From NCBI RefSeq assembly GCF_005519465.1, contig NZ_CP027858.1:6311001-6375000 (forward strand): 64,000 nt of DNA, read 5' to 3'. The stretch comes from Streptomyces clavuligerus (lineage in GTDB: Bacteria > Actinomycetota > Actinomycetes > Streptomycetales > Streptomycetaceae). A program made the translations under genes and the position numbers. Below are positions 1-7,524 of this stretch, in pieces. Numbering within the stretch: the stretch's first letter is position 1; every line of letters begins with the position of its first letter. A model generated the notes under the pieces. The model did not search any database and was not told where the DNA came from. It was given only the letters and a program-made list of their open reading frames with translations.

Positions 1-137
1 CACTCGCTGAACGCGAGATGGCCGTGGTCGGGCTCCTGCGCCAGATGCAGGCTGAGCAGTACCTCCCACAGGGGGTCGAAGCCGTCCGCCACGGTGACTC
101 TGCGGAGATCGTCGCCGGTGAAGTGGATGCGTAACAT
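1..137 (-). CDS. ArsR-type winged-helix regulator, N-terminal fragment
   Basis: Only the first 45 residues are inside the window; the gene runs off the left edge. The ATG is at 135-137 and the peptide begins MLRIHFTGDDLRRVTVADGF, continuing with a WEVLLSLHLAQ-like helix. That opening is typical of Streptomyces proteins of the DUF5937/ArsR helix-turn-helix class, which I recognise by pattern rather than by search. Such proteins are cytoplasmic DNA-binding regulators of unknown ligand. The second codon is TTA (132-134), so translation may depend on the bldA tRNA. The next gene to the right points the same way and ends 118 bp upstream. The family call is moderate because the DNA-binding domain is not visible. 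Confidence 0.6.
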   Translation of the reverse strand, partial: MLRIHFTGDDLRRVTVADGFDPLWEVLLSLHLAQEPDHGHLAFSE

Positions 138-190
138 CGTTGTCGGGCCTCTCCTCGCGCGGCTGGGCAGTACGAGGATGGGGGATCGGT

Positions 191-211
191 GCCCCGCCCG
201 GCGAGCGGGGC
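191..211. terminator. small GC hairpin behind the aminotransferase gene
   Basis: A perfect 7-bp stem (GCCCCGC at 191-197, GCGGGGC at 205-211) with a 7-nt loop lies 45 bp beyond the aminotransferase stop codon. There is no T tract, so termination is only a guess. Confidence 0.25.
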
Positions 212-255
212 CGTGACCGGAGCCGCCCGCCGGTACTGCGGACGCCCCGTTCGCG

Positions 256-1389
256 TCAGCCGCGCCGCCGCAGCCAGTCGCCGAACTCCCGCAGCGCCTC
301 CTCGGCGCCCCGGCGGCCGAAACCTATCCGGAACCGGTCGTCCGGGGTCGCGGTCAGCTCCGAGCGGTAGACGCTCGCGGGCAGCAGCAGCACTCCCGCC
401 TCCGCCACCAGCCGGGCGCAGAACTCCTCCACCCCGTCCGCTCCGCGGTAGCGGGGGAAGGCGACGCAGCCGCCGTCCGGCGCCCGCCACTCGAACAGCT
501 CGGGGAAGTCCGCGAAGAACGCGTCGAACAGCGGAAGCTGCTCGGCGATCAGGGCGCGGTTGCGCTCCAGGATGCTCCTCCTGGCCTTGATCGCTATCCG
601 GGCCAGGACCTCGCTCGGGGCGGCGTTGCAGATGCTGGTGTAGTGCTTGGCCCGCTCCAGCCGGGAGCGCAGCTCCCGGTCCCGGCAGACGATCCAGCCG
701 ACCCGCAGCCCCGGCATCCCCAGGGACTTGGAGGTGACGTTGAGCGACAGCGCCCGCTCGGAGAGGTCGGCGGCCTGCGGCAGGGCCCTCGCGGGGTCCC
801 GCTCCAGGCCCCGGTAGACCTCGTCGCTGAAGAGACGGATGCCGCGCTCGTCGCACATCCGGGTCAGCGCGGCGAAGTCGGCGGCCGGGATCACCTTGCC
901 GGTGGGGTTGTGGGGGAAGTTCACCGAGACGACCCGGGTGTTCGGACGCAGCGCCGCCGCCACCCGGTCCAGGTCCAGCGCCCAGTCGTGCCGCTCGTCC
1001 AGTGCCACGCCGGTGACCTCGCAGAGCGCGAGCGGCACGGTCTCGGCCGACTGGTAGTTGGGGGTGACCACCACCGCGTGGTCGTCCGCCCCCAGCAGCA
1101 CGTTCATCGCCAGGTACAGACCCTCCTCGGCCCCGGCGAAGCAGACGACGTCGTCCGCCTCCGCGTTCTCGTACATTCCGGCGACGGCCTCGCGCAGCGC
1201 CGGGTCGCCGAAGGTGTCCGTATAGCCGAGGGACAGCGCCCCGAACGCCTCCCGGTCCTCGTCGTCCGCGAGCGTCAGCAGCTCGGAGAGGGTCATCGTC
1301 TGCATGTCGGAGGCGGTCAGATGGTGCCGTGCGGTGAACTCCCAGCGGGAGAGATGGGTTTCCAGCCGGAAGTCGGGCAGCCGGGTCAT
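256..1389 (-). CDS. PLP-dependent aminotransferase, class I/II
   Basis: A 377-residue fold-type I aminotransferase, expected to be cytoplasmic and to move an amino group between an amino acid and a 2-oxo acid. Visible motifs are NPTG (161-164), the SDEVY aspartate (D189), the Schiff-base lysine in TSKSLGMPGLRVGW (K221) and the substrate-carboxylate arginine nearby (R229). The ATG at 1387-1389 overlaps the TGA of the upstream regulator gene by four bases (ATGA), which implies translational coupling. The substrate cannot be read from sequence. Some relatives act on arginine-derived substrates such as capreomycidine precursors, and the DauR-like partner would fit a basic amino acid, but that is inference. 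Confidence 0.85.
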   Translation of the reverse strand: MTRLPDFRLETHLSRWEFTARHHLTASDMQTMTLSELLTLADDEDREAFGALSLGYTDTFGDPALREAVAGMYENAEADDVVCFAGAEEGLYLAMNVLLGADDHAVVVTPNYQSAETVPLALCEVTGVALDERHDWALDLDRVAAALRPNTRVVSVNFPHNPTGKVIPAADFAALTRMCDERGIRLFSDEVYRGLERDPARALPQAADLSERALSLNVTSKSLGMPGLRVGWIVCRDRELRSRLERAKHYTSICNAAPSEVLARIAIKARRSILERNRALIAEQLPLFDAFFADFPELFEWRAPDGGCVAFPRYRGADGVEEFCARLVAEAGVLLLPASVYRSELTATPDDRFRIGFGRRGAEEALREFGDWLRRRG

Positions 1390-2054
1390 GGGGTGGTGGT
1401 CCTTCGTGCTCTGTGCTCGGAGAGCAGGGCGTACACGGTGGAACGTGAGGCTTTCAGGGCGCCCGCGACGACCGGTGCCGCGCGGCGCACCTCGAACACC
1501 CCGGCCTCGTCGAGGAGTCCGACGACGGTCAGGCGCTCGGCGCGGCCCAGCCGCTCGACGGGCCGCCCGTGGTCCCGGACATAGCCGCCGACGATGTGCT
1601 GGATGCGCTCGGACCAGTCCTGCTCGAAGAGGGGCTCCGGCCGCCGGACGACGGGCGCGCCGAACGAGGACAGCAGCGCCGCCGCCTGCTCCAGCGGGGT
1701 CCGGTCCAGATTGACGCAGAGCACCGCCGACGGGTGTCCGTCCGGGGCGCGCAGCACCGCGCTGACCGAGGAGAGCCGGCGCCCGTCGGCGAGCAGCTTC
1801 TCGTACGGCCCGTACACATCGCGGTCCGCCGGGTCGAGCGCGTCCAGCTCGCCCAGGAGGGAGGGGTCCCCCGCCCCGCGCGGCCCCATCGCGTTCCAGA
1901 TGCCCATGACCCGGTCGGTGTCCGGGTCGTGCAGCACCACCTCGGCGTAGGGCCCCAGCAGCAGGGCGATGGCCCGGCACACCGGCTCCCACAGGGTGAG
2001 CCTCGGGTCGGGGGAGCCGCCGGAGGCCGTGTCGTGCTCGCTCTCGTTCCTCAC
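1386..2054 (-). CDS. YheO/DauR-type PAS-HTH transcriptional regulator
   Basis: The protein has 222 residues. The N-terminal two thirds (from about residue 18, LTLWEPVCRAIALLLGPYAE) match the YheO-like PAS domain, and the last 50 residues form a helix-turn-helix ending in a recognition helix around KASRSTVYALLSEH. This is the architecture of DauR, the D-arginine utilisation repressor, where the PAS-like part senses a small ligand. The start is a GTG at 2052-2054 with no clear Shine-Dalgarno before it, and a dyad abuts it directly, so a leaderless message or a slightly different start is possible. The gene is translationally coupled to the aminotransferase, which is its likely target. Confidence 0.8.
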   Translation of the reverse strand: MRNESEHDTASGGSPDPRLTLWEPVCRAIALLLGPYAEVVLHDPDTDRVMGIWNAMGPRGAGDPSLLGELDALDPADRDVYGPYEKLLADGRRLSSVSAVLRAPDGHPSAVLCVNLDRTPLEQAAALLSSFGAPVVRRPEPLFEQDWSERIQHIVGGYVRDHGRPVERLGRAERLTVVGLLDEAGVFEVRRAAPVVAGALKASRSTVYALLSEHRARRTTTP

Positions 2055-2093
2055 ATCTGGAATCTAAGTCCAATCCGGACGCAAAGTCCAGAT
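2055..2093. promoter_or_regulatory. 39-bp dyad abutting the regulator start
   Basis: ATCTGGA (2055-2061) and TCCAGAT (2087-2093) are inverted arms. Between them, on the minus strand, TGGACTTTG and TGGACTTAG are near-direct repeats. The block is clearly richer in A/T than its surroundings and lies immediately upstream of the regulator start. The natural reading is an autoregulatory operator or promoter. Function is inferred. Confidence 0.5.
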
Positions 2094-2245
2094 TAAATAT
2101 CGCCACCCCTCCCGGCGTCCGCCTCCCCGTTGTGTTCCGGCCACGCCACAGAGCCACCGCCTCCCGCCACCGCCTCCCGCCACGGGCTCTGCCCGGGCAC
2201 CACTCTTCGGCCGCCCTGAGCCCCGCGTCCCCGGCCGCCCGGCCC

Positions 2246-3274
2246 TCACTCCTTCCACCGGCGCCGCAGCACCTCCTCGGCGGGCTTGCCCCGGGGCGAG
2301 TACGCCAGCCGCTGCGGCGTCTCGGCGCTGTCCGGCCAGTCGTCCCACATCCACCAGCACACCCCGGCCCACCAGGGCCGCCCGTCGAAGGCCGTCAGCA
2401 GCGCCTCATAGGCGGCGGCCTGCTCCGCGTACCCGGGGCGCCCGCTGACGGTCCAGGAGTACGGGGCCGTCACGGCGCCGTGCTGACTGGTGTAGCCCGC
2501 CTCGGTGAAGAGGATTCTGCGGTGCTGCCGGGCCGCGAACGCGGCGAGTTCGCCGACGACGGGTTCCCAGCCCCGCGCCAGCCGCGCCGGATCGGCGGTG
2601 GCGGCGTCCGCCAGTGGCCAGTAGGCGTCGATCCCGATCAGATCGAGCGAGGACCAGAAACCTATCCGGTCGTACTCGTCGTAGTTGGCGGCATAGGTCA
2701 GCGGCCCCGGGTAGACCTCGCGCACCACGCGGATGACCCTGCGCCAGTTGGCCCGGTCGGCGGAGGTCCCGGCCAGCTCGGTGCCGACCGCGAACTGTTC
2801 CACCCCCAGCTCGGCGGCGATCCGGGCGTAGTGGGTGATGAACCCCCGGTACGCCGTGAACCAGGCGTCCCGGTCGGCCGGCCGGATCCGGGCCCGGTCC
2901 CCGCCGTCGTCCAGGTCCACATGCGGCTTGAGCATCACCTTGAGACCGGCGGAGCGCGCGAGCCCCACGACCCGGCGCACCCCGCGGTCGCTCACCGTCT
3001 CCTGGCCGGCCCGCGGGGTCGCGCGCCGGGTGCCGTCCTGGTACCAGGTGGGTGTGAACACCACCCAGCGGGCGCCGGTGGCGGCGATCTGCCGCAGATA
3101 GCGGCCGGCCTCCCGCCGTTCGTAGTCGCCCGTGTCCCAGCCGGGCAGGGTGATCCCCCGTATCCGCGCGGGCGGCTGCTCGGCGGCAGGGCCGCCCCCG
3201 TCCCCCGTGGAACATCCCGTCAACACGGCGACGGCCGCGGTCACGGCGGCGGTCGCCCGCCTCAGCGCTCTCAT
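2246..3274 (-). CDS. secreted lipoprotein, GH113-like glycoside hydrolase
   Basis: The 342-residue protein starts with a lipoprotein signal ending in the lipobox LTGC (Cys21), so it should be anchored outside the membrane. The rest reads as a TIM barrel of the GH113/mannanase-like type. Candidate catalytic glutamates are E166 in VGTELAG after strand 4 and E258 in ILFTEAGY after strand 7. WWMWDDWP near residue 307 looks like a substrate platform. It lies in the same direction as, and downstream of, the DUF2334 deacetylase gene, next to a GT2/WecB operon. A role in trimming or editing the polysaccharide made by that locus is the best inference. The sugar specificity cannot be called. Confidence 0.75.
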   Translation of the reverse strand: MRALRRATAAVTAAVAVLTGCSTGDGGGPAAEQPPARIRGITLPGWDTGDYERREAGRYLRQIAATGARWVVFTPTWYQDGTRRATPRAGQETVSDRGVRRVVGLARSAGLKVMLKPHVDLDDGGDRARIRPADRDAWFTAYRGFITHYARIAAELGVEQFAVGTELAGTSADRANWRRVIRVVREVYPGPLTYAANYDEYDRIGFWSSLDLIGIDAYWPLADAATADPARLARGWEPVVGELAAFAARQHRRILFTEAGYTSQHGAVTAPYSWTVSGRPGYAEQAAAYEALLTAFDGRPWWAGVCWWMWDDWPDSAETPQRLAYSPRGKPAEEVLRRRWKE

Positions 3275-3491
3275 CGTGCCAGAACCTCCCTGGTGGACCC
3301 GGTGCCGCGGCGAGCCCGGTGCCCCGGTGGAACCAGTGAACCAGCGGCCCCGGTGCCCCGGTGCGCGAAGGGGAACGGCCGGGGCCGCCCCCGGTCCGCC
3401 GCACGGCGGACCGGGAACGGCCCCGGGTGGTGCGTATGTTCGGACGGACCGGTGATCCGGCGTCAGAGGACGGCGGACCGGTGGTCCGGGA

Positions 3492-5372
3492 TCAGGAGAG
3501 CAGGCTCTCCGGGCTCACGAAGGTGTACCCCAGGGCCTGGATGCCCTCGACGATCGTCTTCAGCGGGGCCACGGTGTGGAACGGGTGGTAGTAGAAGCTG
3601 GCGAAACCGTCCCGCACCGCCAGGTTGGCCTTCGCGTTGGCGATGAGGTCGGCCTCCAGGCGCGGCGGGTTCTGGTTGGACGCCACCGGCTCGTAGCTGC
3701 CGATGTTCTCCGGGAGCACCTTGGTGCCGTAGACGTCGGTCACCGGGTACGGGAAGAACTGGCCCAGGTAGCGGGTGGAGTCCACCGGCTGGCCGGTCAG
3801 CGTCCCGGCGAAGTACAGCGAACGCTCCAGACGGGCGGCGTAGTTCTGCGAGAAGACCCGGTAGTCGGTGGCGGAGCCCGCGTAGTGCGGGGTCGTCCAG
3901 AGCTTGGCCCGCGGCAGACCGGCACGGGTGAACTCGTTCAGCCCGGCGTCCACCCGGCCCTGCGCCCAGGCGGTGGAGTCCTCGGCGACCGGACCGTCGT
4001 AGACGACGTGGTTGTTGGCCGGATTCACATGGGCCCGGAAGAACTCGAAGTCGGCGCCGGTCACTCCGTTGTACGGGTTGTCGACATTGCCGTACTGGTG
4101 GGTGTAGCCGTGGTTCATCAGTACGGCGCCGTTGGCCAGCATGTACTTGATGGTGTTGACGAGCGCCGGGCGCTGCTGGAGCCGGACCGTGCGCGGTATC
4201 CCGTTGTTCTCGGAGCCCTTGGGGTCGCTGTAGACCGGGATGACGTTGATGCCGTAGGCGATGTTCTGCGACTTCAGATAGTCGGCGATCGCCCGCAGCC
4301 GGGTGGTGTCGGAGAGCGGGTTGATGTCCTCGATCCGGATCAGGGCCCGGTGCTGCTCGGCGGTCTGCGGCGCCAGCGCGTCGAAGAGCAGGTCGTGGAT
4401 GGCGACGACGCGGTCGGCCTCGGAGACGAAGGTGAAGGGCAGCTCACCGATGTAGGTCAGGTTGCCGGAGCGCAGTGCCCACGGGAAGCGCTTCTCCACA
4501 CCGCCGTCGGTGTCGACGGCCGTGGCGACGACCGTCGGGTCCGGGTAGCCGGGGCCCTGCTTGATCAGCGGCCGGAGGATGCCGGGGTCCTGGCCGTCCG
4601 GAATCCTGCGGGTCAGGGTCTGGCCCTTGTACTCGACCTTGCTGACCCGGCCGATGCCGGCACCGTTGTCGTAGTACGAGTTGGTCGGGTCCCAGCCGTA
4701 CTTGAACTCGAACTCCTGGAGGCTGATGGAGTGCGCCATGTTCCAGATGTTCTGGCCCATCCAGATCACCGGGCGGTCGGAGAGCAGCACATCCAGGTAG
4801 AAGTCCTGGGGCACGGCGTCCGGAAGGCTGGCGTTGTAGTACGTGGAGCCGATGTAGACCGTCGTGTCGAAGGTCTCGATCATGCCGGAGGTGTACTCCT
4901 GCACCGGCTTGGACGTGACGGTCCCGAACCGGCCACCGAGGTTCGCCATGCCCATGGCGTACAGCTCACCGAGGTGTCCGAACGGGCCCGCGTTGTCGTA
5001 CAGGACCAGGGCCTTGGCCTGTCCCGGAGGCGCCGCCTGCGCCTTCGCCCGGGGCCTCGGAGCCGCCTCGGAGCGCAGCTTTTCGAGCTTCTTCACGGTC
5101 TGCTGGACACCCGGGCTCCGCACGCCCCGCTGGGTGGCCTTCTGCGCTCGGCGCTCGGCGTCCGCCTTCAGCGCGGCACTGGCGATGGCCTTGGTGTTCT
5201 GCCCCTGAATCCCTGACGTGTGCGCCAGGTTCGCCGACCCGCCGACACCGCCGAGGCCATCCCGCGCCGCCGCTGTGCCCGGCGTCAGCAGACCGCCGCC
5301 TAACAGGGCCGCGACGCCCAGGGCGATGAATGCCGACCAGGCCGGCCGTGTTCTTCTTCGGGGTTGACTCAT
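3492..5372 (-). CDS. secreted DUF2334 polysaccharide deacetylase-like protein
   Basis: The protein is 626 residues with an N-terminal signal (residues 1-36, basic RRRTR then a hydrophobic core ending AAA). The C-terminal half carries DUF2334 signatures: RIEDINPLSDTTRLRAIADY, which supplies the metal-binding aspartate, and LMNHGYTHQYG with the HxxxH metal pair. These belong to the NodB/carbohydrate esterase 4-like fold. The first half is an extended region of unknown function. Codon 24 is TTA (5301-5303), inside the signal peptide. The gene is divergent from a GT2/2-epimerase operon, so de-N-acetylation of an extracellular amino-sugar polymer is likely. The GH113-like lipoprotein gene lies just downstream. 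Confidence 0.8.
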   Translation of the reverse strand: MSQPRRRTRPAWSAFIALGVAALLGGGLLTPGTAAARDGLGGVGGSANLAHTSGIQGQNTKAIASAALKADAERRAQKATQRGVRSPGVQQTVKKLEKLRSEAAPRPRAKAQAAPPGQAKALVLYDNAGPFGHLGELYAMGMANLGGRFGTVTSKPVQEYTSGMIETFDTTVYIGSTYYNASLPDAVPQDFYLDVLLSDRPVIWMGQNIWNMAHSISLQEFEFKYGWDPTNSYYDNGAGIGRVSKVEYKGQTLTRRIPDGQDPGILRPLIKQGPGYPDPTVVATAVDTDGGVEKRFPWALRSGNLTYIGELPFTFVSEADRVVAIHDLLFDALAPQTAEQHRALIRIEDINPLSDTTRLRAIADYLKSQNIAYGINVIPVYSDPKGSENNGIPRTVRLQQRPALVNTIKYMLANGAVLMNHGYTHQYGNVDNPYNGVTGADFEFFRAHVNPANNHVVYDGPVAEDSTAWAQGRVDAGLNEFTRAGLPRAKLWTTPHYAGSATDYRVFSQNYAARLERSLYFAGTLTGQPVDSTRYLGQFFPYPVTDVYGTKVLPENIGSYEPVASNQNPPRLEADLIANAKANLAVRDGFASFYYHPFHTVAPLKTIVEGIQALGYTFVSPESLLS

Positions 5373-5761
5373 GACTTTCTGGCCTTCCTCGGTTTTGTGG
5401 TCCCGCAGGGTGTAAGTGCGTGTGAGTACAGAGAAAACAAGACGCTGAGAAGGCTGCGGATCATGGCTGAATCACGACGGAACAAGTCATGGAAGAGTCA
5501 TGTCCGAGCCTCCACAGAACTCCACAATCGGATTCCTGGGCTCAACAGCCCGGGATTCTTCTGACCGCTCCGCCCCGGTGTCAATGGGGCCTCCGGTCCC
5601 GCTCCGCCGGACGGACGACTTTGACGTAAAGCTTGATCCTTGAAATTTTCACCATCAGAACACCTCGCCCCCATGTGTCTGGTACTTTCCGTAGGCGCGC
5701 AGAGGCTGGCCCGTGTGGGGACGTGCCCGCCACTTCTGCGCCCAGGGAAAATGGGGGGACC
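5373..5761. promoter_or_regulatory. divergent control region of the polysaccharide locus
   Basis: A 389-bp stretch without a gene, between the deacetylase (leftward) and the small membrane protein (rightward). It is relatively A/T-rich at 5420-5520 and 5615-5660. A rightward promoter candidate is TTGACG (5621-5626), a 17-nt spacer and AATTTT (5644-5649); the -10 match is poor. No clear operator was seen. Confidence 0.35.
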
Positions 5762-6007
5762 ATGTACGGTAGGTCTGCTTTGGGGTCAGTGCTGCCCTTG
5801 GCCGGTCTGGTGGTCGCCGCTCCGGCCGATATACCGGGCCTCCCGGTGGCCAGGGCCTTACAGGCGACCGCGGGGGCTGGATTTCTTCTGTACTGCCTGG
5901 TGATCCTGGGCCTCTTCGTGGCGCGTTTCCGGTTACGCGTCGCCCCCGCACCATCGGATTCCGGCCCAGCCGGACGAGCCGCCAGGGGCAGGGTGGGTCA
6001 CTCGTGA
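5762..6007 (+). CDS. small membrane protein coupled to the GT2 synthase
   Basis: An 81-residue protein with two hydrophobic stretches (about residues 6-26 and 33-56) and a basic tail rich in A, G and R. The start ATG at 5762 follows a GGGGGA ribosome site, whereas the longer frame upstream has none. Its TGA overlaps the GTG of the glycosyltransferase gene (GTGA, 6004-6007), so the two are translationally coupled. It may be an assembly partner of the membrane synthase. Leucine codon 33 is TTA (5858-5860), which would put the coupled synthase under bldA-dependent translation as well. I do not recognise the family. Confidence 0.75.
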   Translation: MYGRSALGSVLPLAGLVVAAPADIPGLPVARALQATAGAGFLLYCLVILGLFVARFRLRVAPAPSDSGPAGRAARGRVGHS

Positions 6008-7245
6008 ACGCCGACCCCCTCATATGGGCCAGCATCCTTCTGATTGTTCTGGCCGGAACCTATAACTTCGGGCTCTTCCTGCTCTCCCGCCGGAAGGTGC
6101 CCCTCGCTCCCCCCAGCGGGGAGCAGCGCTTCTACGTCTTCCTCCTCGCCTGCCTCAATGAGGAGATGGTGCTCGGCGACAGCCTGGCGCGGATCACCGA
6201 ACTCCCCGCCGAGAACTGTGTCGCGCTGGTCATCGACGACGCGTCCGACGACCGGACCGCCGAGATCGCCCGCGCCGCCGACCCGGACCGGGTCTGGCTC
6301 CATCAGCGGCATCTGCCCGACGCCCGCCGCGGCAAGGGCGCCGCCCTTAACGACGGCGTACGGCTGCTGCGCGCGTCCGGGCTGCTCGGCGGCCGTGATC
6401 CGCAGGATGTGATCATCTGTGTCGTCGACGCCGACGGCCGCCTGGACCGCCATGTCATCGAGGCGGTCGACCCGTTCTTCAACGACCCGTCCACCGGCGC
6501 CACCCAGATCGGCGTCCGGATGTACAACCGTGAGAAAGGGCTGCTCGCCCGGCTCCAGGACATGGAATTCGTCGTCTACGGCGATGTCTTCCAGAGCGCC
6601 CGCCGGTTCATCGGGAGCGTCGGCATGGGCGGCAACGGCCAGTTCATGCGGCTGTCCGCCCTGGACTCGCTCGGCGAGAACCCCTGGAGCGACAGCCTCA
6701 CCGAGGATCTCGACCTCGGGGTACGGCTGATCGCCAAGGGCTGGACCAACCAGTACTGCCCCACGGCGGCCGTCTCCCAGCAGGCCGTCCTCGATGTACG
6801 GCGGCTGGTGCGCCAGCGCTCCCGCTGGTTCCAGGGCCATCTCCAGTCGGCCGATCTGGCGCCGCTGATCCTGCGCGATGTCCCCGGGCGGGCGGCGATG
6901 GACCTGATCTACCACCTCTCCAGCCCGGTGCTCATCCTGCTGACCTCGCTGCTGCCGCTCTCCTTCCTGGTCGCCGTCCTCGGCACCGTCGCCGGTTCGG
7001 TCGCCCGGGGTGAGCCGATGGTCGACGTGATGTGGTTCGCCGGGCCGTATGTGCTCTCCTTCACCGTGGCGTGGATCTACGGCTTCGTCTACCGCCAGCG
7101 GGAACGCACCCTCCGCCCCCTCCAGGCCGCACTGCTCGGCCACGCCTTCGTCTTCTACGGCTACATCTGGTTCGCCGCCGGGTGGATGGGGGTGTGGCGG
7201 ACCGTCACCGGCAAGACCACCTGGCTGAAGACGGCCCGCAGCTGA
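6004..7245 (+). CDS. processive family 2 glycosyltransferase (polysaccharide synthase)
   Basis: The 413-residue inner-membrane GT2 enzyme has one N-terminal transmembrane helix (6-26), a cytoplasmic catalytic domain and a C-terminal group of three or more helices (from about 300). The synthase hallmarks are all present: VIDDAS (78-82), the metal-binding DAD (D142, D144), TED (233-235) with the catalytic base, and QRSRW (271-275). That set is typical of cellulose, hyaluronan and poly-N-acetylglucosamine synthases, which polymerise and extrude a chain. The GTG start at 6004 overlaps the previous stop. With a UDP-GlcNAc 2-epimerase downstream and a deacetylase across the promoter, an amino-sugar polymer is the likely product. 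Confidence 0.88.
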   Translation: MNADPLIWASILLIVLAGTYNFGLFLLSRRKVPLAPPSGEQRFYVFLLACLNEEMVLGDSLARITELPAENCVALVIDDASDDRTAEIARAADPDRVWLHQRHLPDARRGKGAALNDGVRLLRASGLLGGRDPQDVIICVVDADGRLDRHVIEAVDPFFNDPSTGATQIGVRMYNREKGLLARLQDMEFVVYGDVFQSARRFIGSVGMGGNGQFMRLSALDSLGENPWSDSLTEDLDLGVRLIAKGWTNQYCPTAAVSQQAVLDVRRLVRQRSRWFQGHLQSADLAPLILRDVPGRAAMDLIYHLSSPVLILLTSLLPLSFLVAVLGTVAGSVARGEPMVDVMWFAGPYVLSFTVAWIYGFVYRQRERTLRPLQAALLGHAFVFYGYIWFAAGWMGVWRTVTGKTTWLKTARS

Positions 7246-7524
7246 GCCGTACACCGGGCCGCCGCGCCGGTGCCCCCGGCGCGACCGCCGTGTCGTACCC
7301 GTTCGACCGCACCGTTCTGCGCCACGCTGAGCACCACCGACCGGACACCGCCGCTCGCGGACCACCGTTCGTGCACCACCGTTCAGGCGTCACCGCTCGC
7401 GCACCACCGTTCCCGCACCGCTCTTCCCGCACCGTCGTTCCCGCACCGCCGTGGTGCACCACCGCGCCGTCGCACCGCCCGCGTCCTCGCACGGGCCGTG
7501 CCCCAGCCCGTACCGAGGAGACCC
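7246..7524 (+). repeat. degenerate 14-bp repeats upstream of the 2-epimerase gene
   Basis: This 279-bp gap inside the operon holds imperfect copies of CGCACCACCGTTCC. They are clearest from about 7354 to 7462 (for example at 7372, 7400, 7414, 7428 and 7455). The plus strand here is C-rich and poor in G pairs, so the message should be little structured. The block could be expanded low-complexity DNA or a protein-binding array. Confidence 0.5.

Noticed and set aside
256..2157. A 633-codon minus-strand frame spanning both the aminotransferase and the regulator region
   Set aside because: Its first part runs out of frame through the regulator gene, which has its own clear PAS-HTH frame; only the portion from 1389 is the aminotransferase.
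7270..7524. N-terminal extension of WecB
   Set aside because: The extra 85 codons are low-complexity repeat translation; the GAGGAG site and conserved Rossmann strand place the start at 7525.
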